A stretch of DNA of 64,000 nt from the NCBI GenBank assembly GCA_963575745.1, contig CAUYUJ010005669.1:711628-775627 (forward strand), given 5' to 3'. Under the pieces are notes generated by a model that was not told the DNA's origin, searched no databases, and worked only from the letters and a program-made list of their open reading frames with translations. Shown in pieces: positions 61,339-64,000 of this stretch. The number at the start of each line of letters is the position of its first letter. Positions within the stretch are counted from its first letter, which is position 1. Source of the DNA: Prorocentrum cordatum. Its lineage: Eukaryota > Sar > Dinophyceae > Prorocentrales > Prorocentraceae. The position numbers and the translations under genes are program-made.

Positions 61339-62969
61339 TTATTCTCGGCAACCGGCCCAGAGCGAGCCTGGCTCCTTCTGCGTCTTTGTGACGAATCGGT
61401 AGCATGCATGAAAGGCAGACAGCGCTGGCCGCCGCGCGAGCCCCAGGCACGTGCAGTGCCCCAGCAGAACTCGAAGATCGTCGCCCCGTACGGTCCGCAG
61501 CTTTAGCGCCCCGCTGATCGCTTGCCGCGCCCTCCAGAGCCGTTTCAGCGTGGGCCGAGTCTGGTGCATCTGGCCGTCCAGTGCGACCCCCAGCACCTCG
61601 ATCCCGTCGCTGCGCACCTCGCGCCCGTGGACCTTCAGCCCCGCCGCTTCGAACGCCGTCGCCAGCTCGTCCAGGCTGTGACTGATGAGCTCCCATTTCT
61701 GGCCGGTCGCGCGCATGTTGCCCACGCGCGCGCAGTGCTCCACCTGGTCTGTCCCGCGCGCAAGCCTCAGCGCCAACGGCCTCCCCAAGTCGCTCAGCGG
61801 GGCGCCGTCGCGCAGCCTCGGGGCGAACTGGCACCCGCGCTCGGTCGCGCCCCGGCGCAATCGCAGGCCCCGCGCGCAGCCCATCTGCAGCGCCTCGGGG
61901 ATCAGGTAGAACAGATCGTCGAGCTGCACCCGCTGGCCCTCCAACGCGGCACCGCGCGACCCAACGTCGCCCGCCTTGGCGGCGGGTAACCCGCAGAGCC
62001 GCTTCCTCCGGGGGGGGTAACCGCGCGCGGTGGAACGCGCCCTTCACGTACGCGACACTGATCGAGAACTCCATGTCCGCCAGCGCCGCCTGCTGAGCCG
62101 CCCCCAGGTGGCCCTGCGCGCCCCCCGACCCCTCGAACTCGAACACCTGCGGGCCCTCCGCCGTAAGTAACTGCGCTGGCGGCGGCTCGGTCAGCCACGC
62201 ATTGTTCCGCCGACAAGCAAGAATCATGCGCGTCTCCCCCTTTCCCTTCTTCCACGCAAAGAAGATGCCCACCATCTCCGAGACCTGGCGCGTGGGCGAT
62301 GCCAACCCGCGCCCGGCAAGGCCCCTCGCAAAATCACCGTGCCTGCGTCGGCTCCGCGCCAGCGTCGGCTCGCTGAAGGGAACCCGCGGACCGCGCTCCA
62401 GCGCCTGGCGCGCGCTGTCACAATCTCGCAGCATACGCTCGCCCAGCCCCATCCACGCGCTGGGGCGCTCGTCCCTGAAGGAGCTCCTTCAGCGCAGGCG
62501 CTCCGTCCACGCTATCAGGGGGCGGCGGAAGCCCAGGTCGGTAGGGGGGGAGCGCGTTCTCTGGGGGGCCACCCAGGTACGGCGATCTCCCACGCACCAG
62601 CTCTCGCAATGCCGAATGCGGCTGCTGCGCCACCATTCCCAGCATCGGCTGCGCGATGGGGCCCACCTGCCCCTCGATACTCCGTAGAACATGGCGCTGC
62701 GTATCTGACAGCGGCCCTGTAGAAGACCATGCAGAGGCTTCCGCCAGCCAGTTGAGGCTCTGCACCGCCTCGTTCAAACATACATCGTGTAGCCGCCGCC
62801 GCAGTGCGCGACGGTCGCCGTGGCCCGATGCCTGTCGGGTCGCCCGCGTCTCCTGCAGCAGTAGATGGAAGATATCGCGAGCCCCGCCACTGGGTAAGAA
62901 CCCAGGAGGTCCTTCCGATGTGAAGCCGCTGGCAGGGCCACGTCCAATGGCCGAGCAGTCAAGCGTCAT
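61339..62969 (-). pseudogene. Reverse transcriptase of retroelement B, active site lost
   Basis: The frame starts at ATG 62969 (MTLDCSAIGRGPASGF) and shifts near 62465. Shared motifs are VGIFFAWKKGKGETRMILACRRNN (fingers), VAYVKGAFHRARLP (motif A region), FYLIPEALQMGCARG (lPmG.swA region), GLKVHGREV and EVLGVALDG, then LLGHCTCLGLARRPALSAF. At the position of YVDN the frame reads HCARVGNMRATG, i.e. Tyr and the catalytic Asp are replaced. Two or three frame changes are required. The N-terminal extension (LNWLAEASAWSSTGPLSDTQ) is typical of pol in this element type. Its ATG overlaps the Gag stop. Confidence 0.65.
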
Positions 62970-63321
62970 TGGCCTCCTCCCGACGCGCCCGCGTCGGGGG
63001 ATTCTTCAGCTCATTCTGGTTCCTCGGCAACTCCTCTCCGTCGCCCCTCTCGTCGCCCATCGGGCAACTGGTGGCGCCCATCGGGCCTCGCACCCGCGCA
63101 TTCAGAAGCTCGGTGCCCTCCTTGGCCTGCTTCGCCCTGAAGCTTCGAAGCTCGGGCACCACCGCGTCGCCCGTTCCTGTCTCACTTGCGAGGCAACGAG
63201 CCGTGCGCCAATTGGCAAGCGCACCCGGCACCGAATGCGCGCCTGCTACCTGAATCCGCCCCGCAAGCCGCTCTATCTGTCCCCAACCGCCCAGGTTCGA
63301 CTGATCGTAGCAGCGCGCCAA
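62959..63321 (-). pseudogene. Gag-like ORF of retroelement B, C-terminal part
   Basis: Minus frame with CYDQSNLGGWGQIERLAGRI, ALANWRTARCLAS, VVPELRSFRAKQAKEGTELL, matching the C-terminal region of dinoflagellate retroelement Gag-like proteins as I know them (YDQLN...LERl.RRiQ...). It ends in TGA at 62961-62959; the pol ATG lies 8 bases upstream (62969), giving an 11-base overlap ATGACGCTTGA. Confidence 0.6.
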
Positions 63322-63371
63322 TTGCAGGGTGTAGCAACGGACTTCCAGCCCACGGCTGGCTCTGTGAGAGT

Positions 63372-63500
63372 TATGTTTAAGGGTGAAGTCACTCTGCGTT
63401 GTGTATTTGCGTCGTGTATTTGCGTAATGTATTTACGTAGTGGATTAACGTAGTGTATTTACGTAGTGTATTTACGTAGTGTTCACTTCACCTTTAAAAT
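63372..63500. mobile_element. Small inverted-repeat insertion with 13-bp tandem units
   Basis: TTTAAGGGTGAAGTCAC (63376-63392) and, inverted, TTTAAAGGTGAAGTGAAC (63497-63480) flank six TGTATTTACGTAG-type 13-14 bp units. It splits the Gag-like ORF. It is much more AT-rich than its flanks. A further TTTCACC..TAAAATTT repeat just outside (63500-63540) may belong to it. Confidence 0.6.
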
Positions 63501-63979
63501 TTCTGTTTCACCAGTAAAATTTTCATTCCACCATTAACCACAACCGTCGGTTCTGTCACGGCGCTCCACTCGGTGTTCGCCATGCCACTCGGACAACCAC
63601 CGAATCGGACCTCCCCGCTCCTGTACGTGGCACTGCCGAAGTACCCCGCTGAGAATGACCCCTCGATCGGGTTGTCAGCAAACGACTCGGCTGCCGTCTC
63701 GCTCGCCACGCTCCGCCCCTCCTTGCGACGCCCGGCGTGGCTGTCAGAGTCCGCCACGGGGGTCCTGATGTCACCGACGGGGATCCCACCCTGGTCGCAG
63801 CGCTCTTGGGCGTCCTCAGGCTTCTCCACCGATCCCAGGCCCAAGCGGTCCTTCACGGGGTCCTCCACGGCGGTGTCGCTGCGGGGGGTAGACGTGCCCA
63901 GAATTCGCTGCCGCCAAACTATCTGCTCGCTGGCTCCCCGCGGCACGACTCTCAGCACAACGCCGACCCCCCTACACAC
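63494..63979 (-). pseudogene. Gag-like ORF of retroelement B, N-terminal part
   Basis: Minus frame of 161 codons containing IRTPVADSDSHAGRRKEGRS and ETAAESFADNPIEGS, which resembles the vDyDe.G.RfK.Wr and ESft..FsD.PieGP segments of dinoflagellate retroelement Gag-like proteins. It runs into the small insertion at its 3' side (VKQKF-stop). The start is outside or near the window edge. Confidence 0.5.
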
Positions 63980-64000
63980 CTCCGAGCCAAGAACGTTCAG

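Larger units (their letters stand above)
58538..64000 (-). mobile_element. DIRS-like retroelement B, degenerate, cut by right window edge
   Basis: Minus-strand order is Gag-like (63979-62959), reverse transcriptase (62969-61339), RNase H (61262-60753), a GT microsatellite, a DinoSL relict (60240-60219) and a tyrosine recombinase (60187 to about 59100). Same order as element A except that no methyltransferase-like domain was found. Several frameshifts and an inactivated RT motif show it is dead. The sequence from 59100 to 58538 is assigned by continuity only. Confidence 0.65.

Noticed and set aside
1-64000. tRNA, rRNA, SL RNA gene or other known RNA gene
   Set aside because: None recognised by eye; the two spliced-leader matches lack the donor site and context of an SL RNA gene.

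Overview
The window reads as nuclear DNA of a dinoflagellate. The best evidence is two near-exact copies of the dinoflagellate spliced leader (DinoSL), complement 18171-18192 (21 of 22 positions) and complement 60219-60240 (20 of 22). They are the marks left when trans-spliced mRNA is copied back into the genome. High GC, a very high load of simple and tandem repeats, and broken retroelements of DIRS-like and LINE-like type fit this. The species is not determinable from the sequence alone; Prorocentrum is only a guess from how the short repeat in region 5 reads in translation.

Layout. (1) 1-6.2 kb: degenerate DIRS-like retroelement A on the minus strand, in the order small membrane ORF, Gag-like ORF, reverse transcriptase, RNase H, methyltransferase-like domain, tyrosine recombinase; the recombinase runs off the left edge. 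(2) 6.2-9.3 kb: a ~540 bp tandem duplication, a 16 bp-arm hairpin and low-complexity DNA. (3) 9.3-18.2 kb: LINE-like remains on the minus strand, in the order DinoSL, ORF1, endonuclease, linker, reverse transcriptase, RNase H. A ~1.06 kb terminal-inverted-repeat insertion splits the endonuclease, and a ~90 bp satellite lies between RT and RNase H. (4) 18.2-38.5 kb: gene-poor DNA with hairpins (18.74, 20.65, 24.45 kb), minisatellites, a G-rich satellite, a ~315 bp CCT array, a plus-strand LINE RNase H fragment, an unrecognised broken gene (33.8-35.9 kb) and a ~1.28 kb segmental duplication.

(5) 38.5-47.6 kb: the main non-transposon coding region, plus strand. It holds a 672-codon ORF of unknown function, further exon-like pieces, a 2OG-Fe(II) oxygenase-like fragment and an OTU-like cysteine protease domain. 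About two dozen same-orientation copies of a 16-nt motif (GCCAGGCTCTGCCAGC) are scattered through it and were not noticed elsewhere. At several copies the apparent reading frame moves by +1, as a 16-nt (or 10-nt) insertion would do. A 131-140 bp satellite fills what looks like an intron.

(6) 47.6-58.5 kb: microsatellites and two foldback elements whose long inverted arms are themselves tandem arrays (54.93-55.86 and 56.57-58.20 kb). (7) 58.5-64 kb: a second DIRS-like element, B, on the minus strand (Gag, RT, RNase H, DinoSL, tyrosine recombinase), with the RT active site lost and a small insertion in Gag. All retroelement genes carry frameshifts or stops; none looks intact. No tRNA, rRNA or CRISPR was seen.
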